Of a DNA stretch of 64,000 bases, positions 10,037-18,513 are shown piece after piece. Position numbers and translations under genes: made by a program. The DNA comes from Hyphomicrobiales bacterium (GTDB taxonomy: Bacteria; Pseudomonadota; Alphaproteobacteria; Rhizobiales; Rhizobiaceae), in NCBI GenBank assembly GCA_900468535.1, contig UBTY01000011.1:38526-102525 (forward strand), written 5' to 3'. The first letter of the stretch is position 1, and each line of letters starts with the position of its first letter. Under the pieces are notes generated by a model that was given only the letters and a program-made list of their open reading frames with translations, had not been told where the DNA came from and made no database searches.

Positions 10037-10777
10037 TCAGGCGAGATAGCCGCCGTCGATCGTCAGGCTGGCACCCGTGATGAAGGCGGCTTCCGGACTT
10101 GCAAGATAGGCCGCAAGGCTTGCAATTTCGCGGTCCTCGCCCAGGCGGCCAAGTGCCATCAATCCTTTCAGCATTTCATGAGAAGCCGGATCGGAATTCA
10201 TGTCCGTCACCGTGGGGCCGGGCTGGATTGTGTTGACGGTGATGCCGCGTGGGCCGAGATCGCGTGCGAGGCCGCGCGTCATCGCGGCGACCGCGCCCTT
10301 GGTCATGCTGTAGACCGATGATGTCGGAAAGCCGCTTCGGTCGGCGACGACGCTGCCGATCGTGATGATCCTGCCGCCCTCATGCATGTGTTTCGCTGCA
10401 GCCTGCGTGCCCGCGAAGACAGCGCGGACATTGACAGCGAACATCCGGTCGAAGTCCTCGAGCGGAAAATCCTCAAGCTTGTTCAACAGCAGAATACCCG
10501 CATTGTTGACCAGAATGTCGAGCGCGCCGAAGTGATCGACGGCTCGGTCGATCGCTTTTTGCAGGGCGGTCGCGTCGGCGCTGTCGGCCTTGATGGCAAG
10601 CGCCTTTCCGCCATTTGCCTCGATCTCAGCGACGATTGCATCGGCCTTTTCGCTGGAATTGGCATAAGTGAAGGCAACCGCGGCGCCATCGGCAGCCAGC
10701 CTGCGGACGATCGCCGCCCCGATGCCGCGTGAGCCGCCAGTCACGATCGCGACCTTTTTCTGAAGTGGTTTTGTCAT
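10037..10777 (-). CDS. Short-chain dehydrogenase/reductase
   Basis: A 246-residue classical SDR with the cofactor loop TGGSRGIG near residue 14, NNAG near 90, and catalytic Ser, Tyr and Lys in SVVADRSGFPTSSVYSMTKG. It resembles 3-oxoacyl-ACP reductase and glucose dehydrogenase-like members; the substrate cannot be told. AAGGAG lies nine bases before the ATG. It sits directly downstream of a TetR gene in the same direction, with a dyad in the spacer, so TetR control is likely. Confidence 0.9.
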   Translation of the reverse strand: MTKPLQKKVAIVTGGSRGIGAAIVRRLAADGAAVAFTYANSSEKADAIVAEIEANGGKALAIKADSADATALQKAIDRAVDHFGALDILVNNAGILLLNKLEDFPLEDFDRMFAVNVRAVFAGTQAAAKHMHEGGRIITIGSVVADRSGFPTSSVYSMTKGAVAAMTRGLARDLGPRGITVNTIQPGPTVTDMNSDPASHEMLKGLMALGRLGEDREIASLAAYLASPEAAFITGASLTIDGGYLA

Positions 10778-10796
10778 GTCTCATTTCTCCTTATTG

Positions 10797-10808
10797 GACT
10801 ATTTAGTC
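10797..10808. promoter_or_regulatory. Candidate TetR operator before the SDR gene
   Basis: A dyad GACTA-TT-TAGTC sits about 20 bases before the SDR start in the 71-base spacer after the TetR gene. Placement suggests an operator; inference. Confidence 0.4.
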
Positions 10809-10848
10809 TAGAATTTGGCATGCGAAATCGCAGCCGTCCGATGTCTCA

Positions 10849-11427
10849 TCAGCGAAGGCTGCGAATGGCGAGGCTGGCGATGGAGCGCAGGGTTTCCGGG
10901 CTTGCGCCGTTGCGGGCGCTGACCTTCATGCCCGACAATGTTGCGCCGAGGAATTGCGTGGCGGCTTCCGGATCGATCTCGGGCGCAAGTTGGCCGGTTC
11001 TGCGGGCCTCATCGAGCAGGGAGCCGATCGCCTTGCCGAGTGTCGTGGCTGCGCTGTCGGTGAGGCTCGACACGTCGGCATCGGCGCGACCGAACTCGCA
11101 GATGGCGCTGACGCCAAGGCAGCCCCTGGATGCCTCCGAAACCGGCCGGGAGGCAAAGGCGATGAGCGCTGATTCCAGGGCTTCCAGCGGCTTCTGGTCA
11201 TGCTTCGTGTCGGCGATGATCCTGAGGACGCTGTCCGTGTTGTAGCGCTTCAGCGCCTGGAGGTAGAGGCTGCGCTTGTCGCCAAAGGTGTCGTACATGC
11301 TTTGCCGGCTGATCTTCATCGCCGTCAGCAGTGCATCGGTCGAGCTTCCCTCGTAGCCATGCTGCGAGAAGACGCCGATTGCGGCGTCGAGTGCCAGGTC
11401 CCTGTCGAATTCCTTGTGCCTTGCCAT
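10849..11427 (-). CDS. TetR-family transcriptional regulator
   Basis: A 192-residue regulator. The helix-turn-helix is LDAAIGVFSQHGYEGSSTDALLTAMKISRQSMYDTFGDKRSLYLQ-like, at residues about 10-55 (shown here as motifs FSQHGYEGSS and YDTFGDKRSLY). The C-terminal part resembles TetR_C regulators with LGVSAICEFG. I start at ATG 11427 (MARHKEFDR) rather than at the longer upstream frame, whose extra 41 residues cover the probable promoter. It likely represses itself and the SDR gene downstream; the ligand is unknown. Confidence 0.88.
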   Translation of the reverse strand: MARHKEFDRDLALDAAIGVFSQHGYEGSSTDALLTAMKISRQSMYDTFGDKRSLYLQALKRYNTDSVLRIIADTKHDQKPLEALESALIAFASRPVSEASRGCLGVSAICEFGRADADVSSLTDSAATTLGKAIGSLLDEARRTGQLAPEIDPEAATQFLGATLSGMKVSARNGASPETLRSIASLAIRSLR

Positions 11428-11446
11428 GATCGGAAGATAGTTATTC

Positions 11447-11458
11447 CAGATCAATCTG
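11447..11458. promoter_or_regulatory. Candidate TetR autoregulatory operator
   Basis: A perfect dyad CAGAT-CA-ATCTG lies 20 bases upstream of the TetR ATG. It shares only its general layout (5-bp arms, two-base centre) with the dyad before the SDR gene. Confidence 0.4.
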
Positions 11459-11559
11459 TCCAGAATATTTGCGACATTTCTTGCCGTCAAACGGTGCGTC
11501 GTCTGTCTCCTCTTGAAATTTTCCCGGTTTTGTGGTCTTGAGGCCGCCAATCTTATCGA

Positions 11560-11602
11560 GCGCTGCCTCTTCCGGCGATCAGGGACCCGCCCCTGACAGC
11601 GC
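11560..11602 (+). other. Structured leader upstream of the SuhB-like gene
   Basis: Two stacked stems can form: GCGCTG (11560-11565) with CAGCGC (11597-11602), enclosing TCAGGG (11579-11584) with CCCTGA (11591-11596). It ends 33 bases before the ATG. It may be a leader RNA element; function unknown. Confidence 0.4.
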
Positions 11603-11635
11603 GTATCGTATTATCGCTCAAGGAAAAGTGCTCAC

Positions 11636-12436
11636 ATGGCTCGTTCAGCTCTTCTCAATGTCATGGTTCAGGCTGCCATCAAGGCAGGCAAGTCGTTGGG
11701 GCGTGATTTCGGTGAAGTGCAGAACCTGCAGGTTTCGGTGAAGGGACCGGGCGACTTCGTTTCGAACGCCGACCGCAAAGCCGAGAAGATCGTCAAGGAC
11801 GAGCTGATGAAGGCGCGTCCGACCTACGGCTTCCTCGGCGAGGAGAGCGAGGAGATCAAGGGCACCGACGGCGCGCATCGCTGGATCGTCGATCCCCTCG
11901 ACGGTACGACGAACTTCCTTCACGGCATTCCGCAGTTTGCCGTCTCGATCGCGCTCGAGCGCAACAACGAGATCGTTGCCGGTGTCGTTTTCAACCCGGC
12001 GACCGATGAGCTCTACACCGCCGAGCGCGGTGGTGGCGCCTTCCTCAACGATCGCCGCCTGCGCGTCGGCGCGCGCCGTGTCCTTTCGGACTCGGTGATC
12101 GGTTGCGGTGTACCGCATCTCGGCCGTGGCAATCACGGCAAGTTCCTTGTCGAGCTCCGGCATGTCATGGGCGAAGTCGCAGGTATCCGCCGTCTCGGCT
12201 CCGCCTCGCTCGATCTCGCTTACGTTGCGGCCGGCCGCTTCGATGGTTTCTGGGAAACCGGACTGTCCGCCTGGGATATCGCTGCCGGTATTCTGCTTAT
12301 CCGCGAGGCCGGTGGTTATGTGTCCGACTGGGAAGGCGGTTCGTCGATTCTGGAGACCGGTTCTGTCGTCGCCGGCAACGAATATATCCAGAAGGCGCTG
12401 CTTGACGTCGCCAAGCGACCGGTGCCCACCCGCTAA
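11636..12436 (+). CDS. suhB: Inositol monophosphatase family protein (SuhB-like)
   Basis: A 266-residue member of the Mg-dependent inositol phosphatase family. Metal and phosphate ligands are intact: GEESEE near residue 65, the block WIVDPLDGTTNFLHGIP near 85-101, and WETGLSAWDIAAGILL near 205-220. It would hydrolyse myo-inositol 1-phosphate or related sugar phosphates; in E. coli SuhB also acts in rRNA antitermination, which cannot be inferred here. AAGGAAAAG precedes the ATG. Confidence 0.92.
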   Translation: MARSALLNVMVQAAIKAGKSLGRDFGEVQNLQVSVKGPGDFVSNADRKAEKIVKDELMKARPTYGFLGEESEEIKGTDGAHRWIVDPLDGTTNFLHGIPQFAVSIALERNNEIVAGVVFNPATDELYTAERGGGAFLNDRRLRVGARRVLSDSVIGCGVPHLGRGNHGKFLVELRHVMGEVAGIRRLGSASLDLAYVAAGRFDGFWETGLSAWDIAAGILLIREAGGYVSDWEGGSSILETGSVVAGNEYIQKALLDVAKRPVPTR

Positions 12437-12537
12437 ATCGTTGTTGTAAAGACACGGTTTTCCTGCTCCACGTACTTCAATTCGGCACAATGTTGCTCTA
12501 GTCTCCGGCGGCGAGGAAGCCGGAGGCTGCGGAATCT

Positions 12538-13644
12538 ATGGAAAATGTGAATGTGGCGGACTTCGGTTCGACCGAGAAAACCACGGGTAACTACAGCTAC
12601 AGACTCTCCAGTCCCATGCAGTTCCTGTGGACGATGGTGCTGTTCCTGGTCATCGTCGGGTTCATAGCGGCGATCCTGTTCCGCCAGGCGCAGACTGCCT
12701 TCATGCACAATCCGGGCCTGAACGGGCTCATTCTCGGTGTTCTCGGCGTTGGGATCATCCTCGTTTTCGCTCAGGTGCTTGCCCTGCGCCCCGAAGTGCG
12801 CTGGTTCAATTCGTTTCGAGCTGCCGGCAGCGTTGAAAAGGTCGGGCGTGATCCAAAGTTGCTGGCGCCGATGCGCGTGCTGCTCGGCAATCGCAAGACA
12901 TCGGGGCTCTCGACTGCCGCCTTTCGTTCCATTCTCGATTCCATCGCCAACCGCCTGGATGAATCGCGCGACGTTTCGCGCTATCTCATCGGTCTGCTCG
13001 TCTTTCTCGGCCTGCTCGGAACCTTCTGGGGTCTGATCGGCACCATCGGGTCGATCGGCAACGTCATCCAGTCGTTGGATGCCGGTACCAACGGCTCGTC
13101 CGATGTGCTGGGCGCACTGAAGGAAGGCCTGTCCACGCCGCTCTCAGGCATGGGGCAGGCGTTCTCTTCGTCGCTTCTCGGTCTTTCCGGTTCGCTTATC
13201 CTCGGCTTCCTCGATCTGCAGGCAGGCCGTGCCCAGAACCGCTTCTATGTGGAGCTGGAAAACTGGCTTTCTTCCGTGACTGATGTCGGATCCGACGTTG
13301 CTGTGCCAACCATCGATGCCAAGGGCAGCGTCTCGCCTGACGATATCAAGGCGCTTTCGGAATATCTCCGCAAGGTCTCCGAGGAAGGTGGCGCGGGCAG
13401 CCAGCGCTCCGTTGCAGCAATGGCAAGCCTTGCCGAGGGTATCCAGGGCCTCGTCAAGAACATGCGCAACGAGCAGCAGATGCTCCGGGACTGGATCGAG
13501 GCGCAGCAGGACGAGACCAAGGCCATGCGCCGCACGCTCGACCGTCTTGCCGAGCGCATCGGTTCGCAAGACCGGCTGAGTACTGGTGGTGGCAACGAGC
13601 GCGGACCGCGCATGCCGCAGGCGGAAACGAGCGAGGGCAAATAA
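12538..13644 (+). CDS. MotA/TolQ/ExbB-type proton-channel protein
   Basis: A 368-residue inner-membrane protein with four hydrophobic segments (about 28-49, 58-80, 145-170 and 205-225) and a long cytoplasmic tail rich in charged helices. The segment GLLGTFWGLIGTIGSI and the GMGQAFSSSLLGLSGSLILGF helix match the MotA/TolQ/ExbB core. It pairs with the OmpA-like gene three bases downstream, so the two probably form a stator-like, ion-driven complex. It is distinct from the tolQ at 59.7 kb. The process it powers is unknown. Confidence 0.85.
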   Translation: MENVNVADFGSTEKTTGNYSYRLSSPMQFLWTMVLFLVIVGFIAAILFRQAQTAFMHNPGLNGLILGVLGVGIILVFAQVLALRPEVRWFNSFRAAGSVEKVGRDPKLLAPMRVLLGNRKTSGLSTAAFRSILDSIANRLDESRDVSRYLIGLLVFLGLLGTFWGLIGTIGSIGNVIQSLDAGTNGSSDVLGALKEGLSTPLSGMGQAFSSSLLGLSGSLILGFLDLQAGRAQNRFYVELENWLSSVTDVGSDVAVPTIDAKGSVSPDDIKALSEYLRKVSEEGGAGSQRSVAAMASLAEGIQGLVKNMRNEQQMLRDWIEAQQDETKAMRRTLDRLAERIGSQDRLSTGGGNERGPRMPQAETSEGK

Positions 13645-13647
13645 GCC

Positions 13648-14679
13648 ATGCCGCTTGCCCGCAACCGCCGCCGCGAGCGCGCCGTCGATTATTGGCCCGG
13701 GTTTGTCGATGCACTGTCGACCTTGCTCATCGCCATCATGTTCCTGCTGACGGTCTTCGTCGTTGGCCAGTTCATCCTCAGCCGCGAAATCACCGGACGT
13801 GACGAGGTTCTCAATCGGCTGAACAGCCAGATCAACGAACTCACGCAGCTGCTTGCGCTCGAAAAGGGGAGCAAGCAGGACCTCGAGGACAGCGTCGCCA
13901 ATCTCCAGGCTTCGCTTGCGAGCGCCGAAAGCGAGCGTTCACGGCTGCAGGCCCTGCTGTCGGCAGGGGCGGGCGGTCAGGACGCAGCACAGCAGCGGGT
14001 CGGGACGCTGACGAAGGAACTCGACGAACAGAAACAGATGAGCGACCGGGCGATGAGCCAAGTCGAACTCCTGAACCAGCAGATCGCGGCACTTCGCAGC
14101 CAGATCGCGGCGGTCGAAGTGGCGTTGCAAGCGGCGGAGCAGAAGGACCAGACGTCGCAGACCAAGATCGCCGATCTTGGCCGACGGCTGAACGTCGCGC
14201 TTGCGCAGCGCGTACAGGAACTCAACCGCTATCGCTCGGACTTCTTCGGGCGGTTGCGTGAAATTCTATCCGATCGGGAGAACATCCGGATCGTGGGCGA
14301 CCGTTTCGTCTTCCAGTCCGAGGTGCTCTTTCCTTCGGGTGGCGCTGATCTCAATCCGGACGGGCAGGCGGAGATGGCCAAGCTCGCAACGGCGCTGCTT
14401 GATGTGGCGAAGGAGATCCCGCCTGAGATCAATTGGGTGTTGCGCGTCGACGGGCACACCGACAATGTTCCGCTTGCCGGAACGGGACGCTATGCCGACA
14501 ACTGGCAGCTCTCCTCGGCGCGCGCGATCTCGGTCGTGAAGTTCCTGATCGGCCAGGGCGTGCCTGCCGATCGTCTGGTTGCTGCGGGCTTTGGCGAATT
14601 TCAGCCGATCGCTCCTGGCGATACGCCGGAGGCGCGGGCGACCAATCGCCGTATCGAGCTGAAGCTGACGGAAAAGTAG
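13648..14679 (+). CDS. OmpA/MotB-like peptidoglycan-binding stator partner
   Basis: A 343-residue protein with one TM (about 23-45, PGFVDALSTLLIAIMFLLTV), a coiled coil of about 150 residues (50-195, Gln/Glu/Leu-rich) and a C-terminal OmpA domain (about 225-340) with the peptidoglycan-binding motif VDGHTDNVPL and ARAISVVKFLIGQGVPADRL. The TM has an Asp (VDALST) where MotB has its proton-carrying Asp. Organisation equals MotB with an unusually long coiled coil. It is co-transcribed with the TolQ/MotA-like gene. Confidence 0.87.
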   Translation: MPLARNRRRERAVDYWPGFVDALSTLLIAIMFLLTVFVVGQFILSREITGRDEVLNRLNSQINELTQLLALEKGSKQDLEDSVANLQASLASAESERSRLQALLSAGAGGQDAAQQRVGTLTKELDEQKQMSDRAMSQVELLNQQIAALRSQIAAVEVALQAAEQKDQTSQTKIADLGRRLNVALAQRVQELNRYRSDFFGRLREILSDRENIRIVGDRFVFQSEVLFPSGGADLNPDGQAEMAKLATALLDVAKEIPPEINWVLRVDGHTDNVPLAGTGRYADNWQLSSARAISVVKFLIGQGVPADRLVAAGFGEFQPIAPGDTPEARATNRRIELKLTEK

Positions 14680-14730
14680 CGCATCGGTTGATGCATTGCC
14701 GCGCGGTGTTTTCGCCGGGCAAGAAGGGAA

Positions 14731-14753
14731 GGGCGGCGCCTGTGGCACCGCCC
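14731..14753. terminator. Terminator between the OmpA-like gene and yegP
   Basis: Stem GGGCGG...CCGCCC with an inner GCC/GGC pair and one mismatch sits between convergent genes and is followed by TGATTTCTT on the plus strand. Confidence 0.5.
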
Positions 14754-14763
14754 TGATTTCTTA

Positions 14764-14952
14764 TCAGGACTCAGCCTTCGTGGTGTCGGCGATTTCTGCG
14801 CCGGGAGCATTCTTCTTGATCGACTCGATCGCGCTCAAGGCGGATGCCTTGGCCTTGTAGCCTTCTGAGCCGAACATGGTCTCACCGTTCGACGCCTTGA
14901 AGCGGAAGCGGAACTCGCCTGCCTTATCCTTATAAACTTCGAATTTATACAT
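14764..14952 (-). CDS. YegP/DUF1508 family protein
   Basis: A 62-residue small protein: MYKFEVYKDKAGEFRFRFKA is the DUF1508 signature (one repeat; E. coli YegP has two). GGGAGA lies seven bases before ATG 14952, so I discard the longer frame from 14985. The family is widespread, of unknown biochemical role, and often stress-related in context. Confidence 0.88.
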   Translation of the reverse strand: MYKFEVYKDKAGEFRFRFKASNGETMFGSEGYKAKASALSAIESIKKNAPGAEIADTTKAES

Positions 14953-15048
14953 GGATTTCTCTCCCGGAATCAGGATGTTGCGCAAATCTGCAAGCGCAGC
15001 CTAAAACAAAAAATGCAACTATTCCATCGGGATATTTAAACGCGATGC

Positions 15049-15072
15049 GCGCGGACGTTCGTGCCTCCGCGC
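15049..15072 (-). terminator. Weak terminator-like hairpin after the small membrane protein gene
   Basis: GCGCGGA and TCCGCGC form a 7-bp stem just after the minus-strand stop at 15082. There is no clear T run, so termination is uncertain. Confidence 0.3.
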
Positions 15073-15081
15073 ACGCGTCAT

Positions 15082-15525
15082 TCACGGTTTGAAGATCGAA
15101 AAGACCGACGAGAACTTGTTGATGAGGTAGGGCGCGAAGAGCACGATGCCGGAATAGAAGAAGTTCGAGCCCTGCGACATGTCGGGAATGACGCCGAGAT
15201 TGGTAAAGCGATAAAGGCAGGCGAGGCCAAAGCCGACATAGAGCATGAGGATCGCAACCGTTCCGATCATAGCGATGAAGCGGCTGGAACTGGCCTTCAT
15301 CACCGTTACGGTCAGGGGAGGGGTGCCCGCCACCAGCGCCTTTCCCAAGGCGTCGACCGGATTGCCTTGATCGTCTGTCTTGGTGAGCACGACATCTTCC
15401 GACAGTGCGTCGGTCAGCGACCAGGTATCGGCCTCCCGCAGCGATCGGTAGAAAAGCAGCATCGAGACGATGACGGCGATGGCGACAAGCGCCACAAGAA
15501 TTTCGGCAAAGCTGATCGAGGCCAT
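15082..15525 (-). CDS. Small membrane protein of unknown function
   Basis: A 147-residue protein with an N-terminal hydrophobic segment (about 5-27), a polar domain (28-75) and two further hydrophobic segments (about 84-108 and 122-140). I do not recognise a family. GGGAG precedes ATG 15525 at seven bases; a TTG at 15531 is less likely. A strong promoter with a remarkable dyad lies upstream, suggesting tight control by a dedicated regulator. Confidence 0.75.
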   Translation of the reverse strand: MASISFAEILVALVAIAVIVSMLLFYRSLREADTWSLTDALSEDVVLTKTDDQGNPVDALGKALVAGTPPLTVTVMKASSSRFIAMIGTVAILMLYVGFGLACLYRFTNLGVIPDMSQGSNFFYSGIVLFAPYLINKFSSVFSIFKP

Positions 15526-15568
15526 CGGCAATCTCCCTCTTTAAGAGCCTGGGTTTGATCGAGGGTGA

Positions 15569-15596
15569 AGTGTAACTATTGCGTGCATTAAGTCAA
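15569..15596 (-). promoter_or_regulatory. Promoter of the small membrane protein gene
   Basis: On the minus strand TTGACT (15596-15591) and TACACT (15574-15569) are 16 bases apart, about 45 bases before the ATG. One arm of the neighbouring dyad fills the spacer. Confidence 0.55.
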
Positions 15597-15613
15597 TATG
15601 CACGCAATAGTTA
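15573..15613. promoter_or_regulatory. Long perfect dyad operator, 16-bp arms
   Basis: TAACTATTGCGTGCAT (15573-15588) and its exact reverse complement (15598-15613) are separated by nine bases. Each arm itself contains the mini-dyad TGC-GT-GCA. The left arm lies between -35 and -10 of the promoter, the right arm just upstream of -35. This suggests cooperative repressor binding; no T run follows, so a terminator is unlikely. Confidence 0.65.
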
Positions 15614-15669
15614 AAACCCATTGCAACCAAACGGAGGTGCCGGACGGTAGGAAGAGCGAGAAACCCGCT

Positions 15670-17487
15670 CTATTTTGCGGCCGCCAGCAACGCCTCGGCG
15701 CCGGCGTCGAATTGCAGCTTGGCGAGCTTGGCGTAGAGGCCGCCGTGGCGGATCAGGCTCTCATGCGTGCCTTCCTCGACGACGCGGCCCTGATCGAGCA
15801 CCAGAATGCGGTCGGCCTTGAGCACGGTTGCCAGCCGGTGCGCGATGATGAGGGTGGTTCGGCCACTCATCAGGCGATCGAGAGCCTTCTGCACCAGCGT
15901 CTCGCTCTCGGCGTCAAGCGCAGAGGTCGCTTCGTCCAGGAGCAGGATCGGCGTGTTCTTGAGGATCGCGCGGGCAATCGCAATGCGCTGACGCTGGCCG
16001 CCCGACAGCATGATGCCGCGTTCGCCGACGACCGTGTCGTACCCTTGCTCGAGACGGTGCACGAACTCGTCAGCCTGTGCTGCGATCGCGGCGGCGCGCA
16101 CCTCCTCGCGGGTAGCATCCGGGCGTCCGAAGGCGATGTTGTCGTGGATCGAGGCTGCAAAGATCGTCACGTCCTGAGGCACGATGGCGATGCGCTTGCG
16201 CAGCGCCTCCGGGTCGACCAGTCGGGCATCGACGCCGTCGACCTTCACGGCGCCTTGTAATGGGTCGTAGAAGCGCAGCAGCAGCGAGAAGACCGTGGTC
16301 TTGCCGGCGCCCGACGGGCCGACGATTGCGACCGTTTCGCCCGGCCGCACATGGAAGTCGAGGCCATGCAGCGCCGATCTTTCCGGACGCGAGGGATAGG
16401 CGAAGTGAACGCCGTCGAACTCGACCTTCCCAAGGGGCGGAACCGGAAGTTCTATAGGGGAGGCAGGGGCGCGGATCGTCGGCACCTCATCCAGCAACTC
16501 GCTGAGGCGCTCGGTCGCGCCGGCCGCCTGGGAAAGCTCGCCCCAGACTTCGGAAAGAGCCCCGAGCGACCCGGCGGCGATGACCGAGTAGAGCAAAAAC
16601 TGTCCGAGCGTGCCTGCCGAAAGGGTTCCGGCGAGGACACTATGGGCACCGACCCAGAGAACGGCGACGACGCTGCCGAAGATCAGTGTGATGGCAATGC
16701 CGGTCAGGAGTGCACGAGAACGGATTGCCGCGCGCGCGGTGCCGTAAGCCGTCTCCACGGCGCTGCCATAGCGCCGGGCGGCGAGATCCTCGCCTCCGAA
16801 GGCCTGCAGGGTCCGCGTCGCGGCAATGGTCTCGCTGGCGAAGGCCGAGGCCTCGGCCAGCGTATCCTGTGCGGCGCGAGATCGCTTGCGAACGGAACGG
16901 CCGAAGGCCACCAGCGGGAAGACGATCAGCGGAATTGCACCGAGCGCCAGGCTCGACAGTTTCGGCGATGTGACGATCATCATCCCCATCGCCCCAAGAC
17001 ACAGGATGAGGTTGCGCAAGGCCACGGACGCCGTGGCGCCGACGGCGGATTTGATCTGGGTCGTATCAGCCGTCAGGCGAGAGAGGATTTCACCGGACTG
17101 GTTGACGTCGAAGAAGGAGGGGGACAGCCTCGTCACATGCGCAAAGACATCATGCCGGAGATCGGAGACGATGCGCTCGCCGAGCGTGATCACGAAGAAG
17201 TAGCGCATGGCGCTGGCGACAGCGAGAACGACCGCCATGATCATCAGCATGATGAAGTAGCTGTTGATGAACGTGCCATCGGACTGGGTGAAGCCGTGGT
17301 CGATCATGCGGCGAACGGCGAGCGGTAGCGCAAGCGACGTGATCGCGGCCAGAGCGAGTGAGATCAGCGCTCCAGTGACCATGCCGCGATAGCGCATGAC
17401 ATAGGGTGCCAATCGGCCGAGGGGCTTGAGCGCGCGGGATTTTCTCTGGCCGGTCTGCACTGCGTCTGTCAATTCGTCTCCGATCAC
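15670..17487 (-). CDS. ABC exporter, fused membrane and ATPase domains (MsbA-like)
   Basis: A 605-residue half-transporter expected to work as a homodimer. The N-terminal membrane domain (about 30-325) has six helices; the nucleotide-binding domain has Walker A GPSGAGKTT near 395, LSGGQRQRIAIARA near 498 and Walker B ILLLDEATSALD near 520. It belongs to the lipid/multidrug exporter group; cargo unknown. The start shown is GTG 17487; a TTG at 17472 with GGAG before it is a real alternative. Confidence 0.9.
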   Translation of the reverse strand: MIGDELTDAVQTGQRKSRALKPLGRLAPYVMRYRGMVTGALISLALAAITSLALPLAVRRMIDHGFTQSDGTFINSYFIMLMIMAVVLAVASAMRYFFVITLGERIVSDLRHDVFAHVTRLSPSFFDVNQSGEILSRLTADTTQIKSAVGATASVALRNLILCLGAMGMMIVTSPKLSSLALGAIPLIVFPLVAFGRSVRKRSRAAQDTLAEASAFASETIAATRTLQAFGGEDLAARRYGSAVETAYGTARAAIRSRALLTGIAITLIFGSVVAVLWVGAHSVLAGTLSAGTLGQFLLYSVIAAGSLGALSEVWGELSQAAGATERLSELLDEVPTIRAPASPIELPVPPLGKVEFDGVHFAYPSRPERSALHGLDFHVRPGETVAIVGPSGAGKTTVFSLLLRFYDPLQGAVKVDGVDARLVDPEALRKRIAIVPQDVTIFAASIHDNIAFGRPDATREEVRAAAIAAQADEFVHRLEQGYDTVVGERGIMLSGGQRQRIAIARAILKNTPILLLDEATSALDAESETLVQKALDRLMSGRTTLIIAHRLATVLKADRILVLDQGRVVEEGTHESLIRHGGLYAKLAKLQFDAGAEALLAAAK

Positions 17488-17662
17488 CGTCTACGCCGTG
17501 CAATACGGCTGATGGCTCTTGTTATCGCGATGGCCTTCATGTATAGGCACCGCATCCTAATGGGAAGCCGTAGCCATAAGCGACTGCGGCTTCATTTATT
17601 CAATCGGTCCTCTTGTCGCAACGTGATGCGTCAAATTGGACGTTGCTTGCAGGAAGATTGTT

Positions 17663-17884
17663 ATGAAGGCAGAAATCCATCCCGACTACCACACGATCAA
17701 GGTGGTCATGACCGATGGCACCGAGTACGAGACCCGCTCGACCTGGGGCTCCGAAGGCGCTGTCATGAACCTCGAAATCGACTCCAAGTCCCACCCGGCA
17801 TGGACCGGCGGCAACCAGCAGCTCATGGACCGCGGCGGCCGCGTTTCCAAGTTCAACAAGCGTTTCGGCGGCCTCGGCCTCTAA
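17663..17884 (+). CDS. rpmE: 50S ribosomal protein L31
   Basis: A 73-residue L31 ([35 protein letters not shown]). It contains no cysteine, so it is of the zinc-independent form typical of this clade. AGGAAG lies seven bases before ATG 17663. A strong terminator follows, so it is monocistronic. Confidence 0.97.
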   Translation: MKAEIHPDYHTIKVVMTDGTEYETRSTWGSEGAVMNLEIDSKSHPAWTGGNQQLMDRGGRVSKFNKRFGGLGL

Positions 17885-17910
17885 TTCGCTGCTGGATGGC
17901 AGAGTTTGGA

Positions 17911-17936
17911 AAACCCCGCTTCGGCGGGGTTTTTTG
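17911..17936 (+). terminator. rpmE terminator
   Basis: A 9-bp stem AAACCCCGC closing a TTCG tetraloop, followed by a T run, begins 27 bases after the rpmE stop. Confidence 0.92.
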
Positions 17937-18009
17937 TTGTGCTGTTCCCTCTTGGAAATCTGTTCGTTCCAAGACAAGATCATGCGCTCCAGTTTTGAAG
18001 GGGACCGGG

Positions 18010-18480
18010 ATGGAAAACCACGAGCCGTTTCTACGAGAAGCAATCGCGCTGTCGAAGTCCGCGATGGAACGCGGGGACGAGCCGTTTGGCTCAGTGCTGG
18101 TCAAGGACGGTACGGTCATTCTGCGCGCTGAAAACAGCGTGTTCACCGGCCGTGACATGACGAACCACGCCGAACTGAACCTGATCAAGCTCGCTGCACA
18201 GAAGTACGATGCCGCTTTCCTGACGGATTGCACGCTCTATACCAGCACCGAGCCGTGTGCGATGTGTTCCGGGGCGATCTACTGGTCCGGGATCGGGTGC
18301 ATGGTATTCGCGTGCTCCGAGACGCGACTCGGCGAGATTGCCGGCATCGGCCTCAATGTTCCGAGCCGGGCAATCTTGGAAACCGGCGCGCGCGTCGTCG
18401 CTGTGGATGGCCCGAACATTGAGGACGAAGCTGCTGCGGTCCATCAGGAATTCTGGCCGAAGCACCTCGGCAAAGCGTAG
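18010..18480 (+). CDS. Nucleoside/nucleobase deaminase (CMP/dCMP deaminase fold)
   Basis: A 156-residue zinc deaminase. The zinc site is complete: His and catalytic Glu in NHAELNL and two Cys in TEPCAMCSG. It resembles guanine deaminase and tRNA-adenosine deaminase relatives; substrate is uncertain. ATG 18010 gives a normal length; the same frame stays open upstream through the rpmE terminator, but that is not coding. Confidence 0.88.
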   Translation: MENHEPFLREAIALSKSAMERGDEPFGSVLVKDGTVILRAENSVFTGRDMTNHAELNLIKLAAQKYDAAFLTDCTLYTSTEPCAMCSGAIYWSGIGCMVFACSETRLGEIAGIGLNVPSRAILETGARVVAVDGPNIEDEAAAVHQEFWPKHLGKA

Positions 18481-18513
18481 CGGTTGGCTAAAGCGCTGAT
18501 GGTGTGCAACAAA

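Noticed and set aside
10382..10732. Long opposite-strand frames inside SDR, che, carbon-metabolism and tol genes
   Set aside because: They are shadow frames caused by high third-position GC; the recognised families are on the other strand.
12538..14679. Zorya-like anti-phage system (MotA-like plus MotB-like genes)
   Set aside because: No ZorC, ZorD or ZorE helicase/nuclease genes follow; the next genes are YegP and a small membrane protein.
15573..15613. Dyad as a simple transcription terminator
   Set aside because: No T run follows on either strand and the arms straddle promoter elements.
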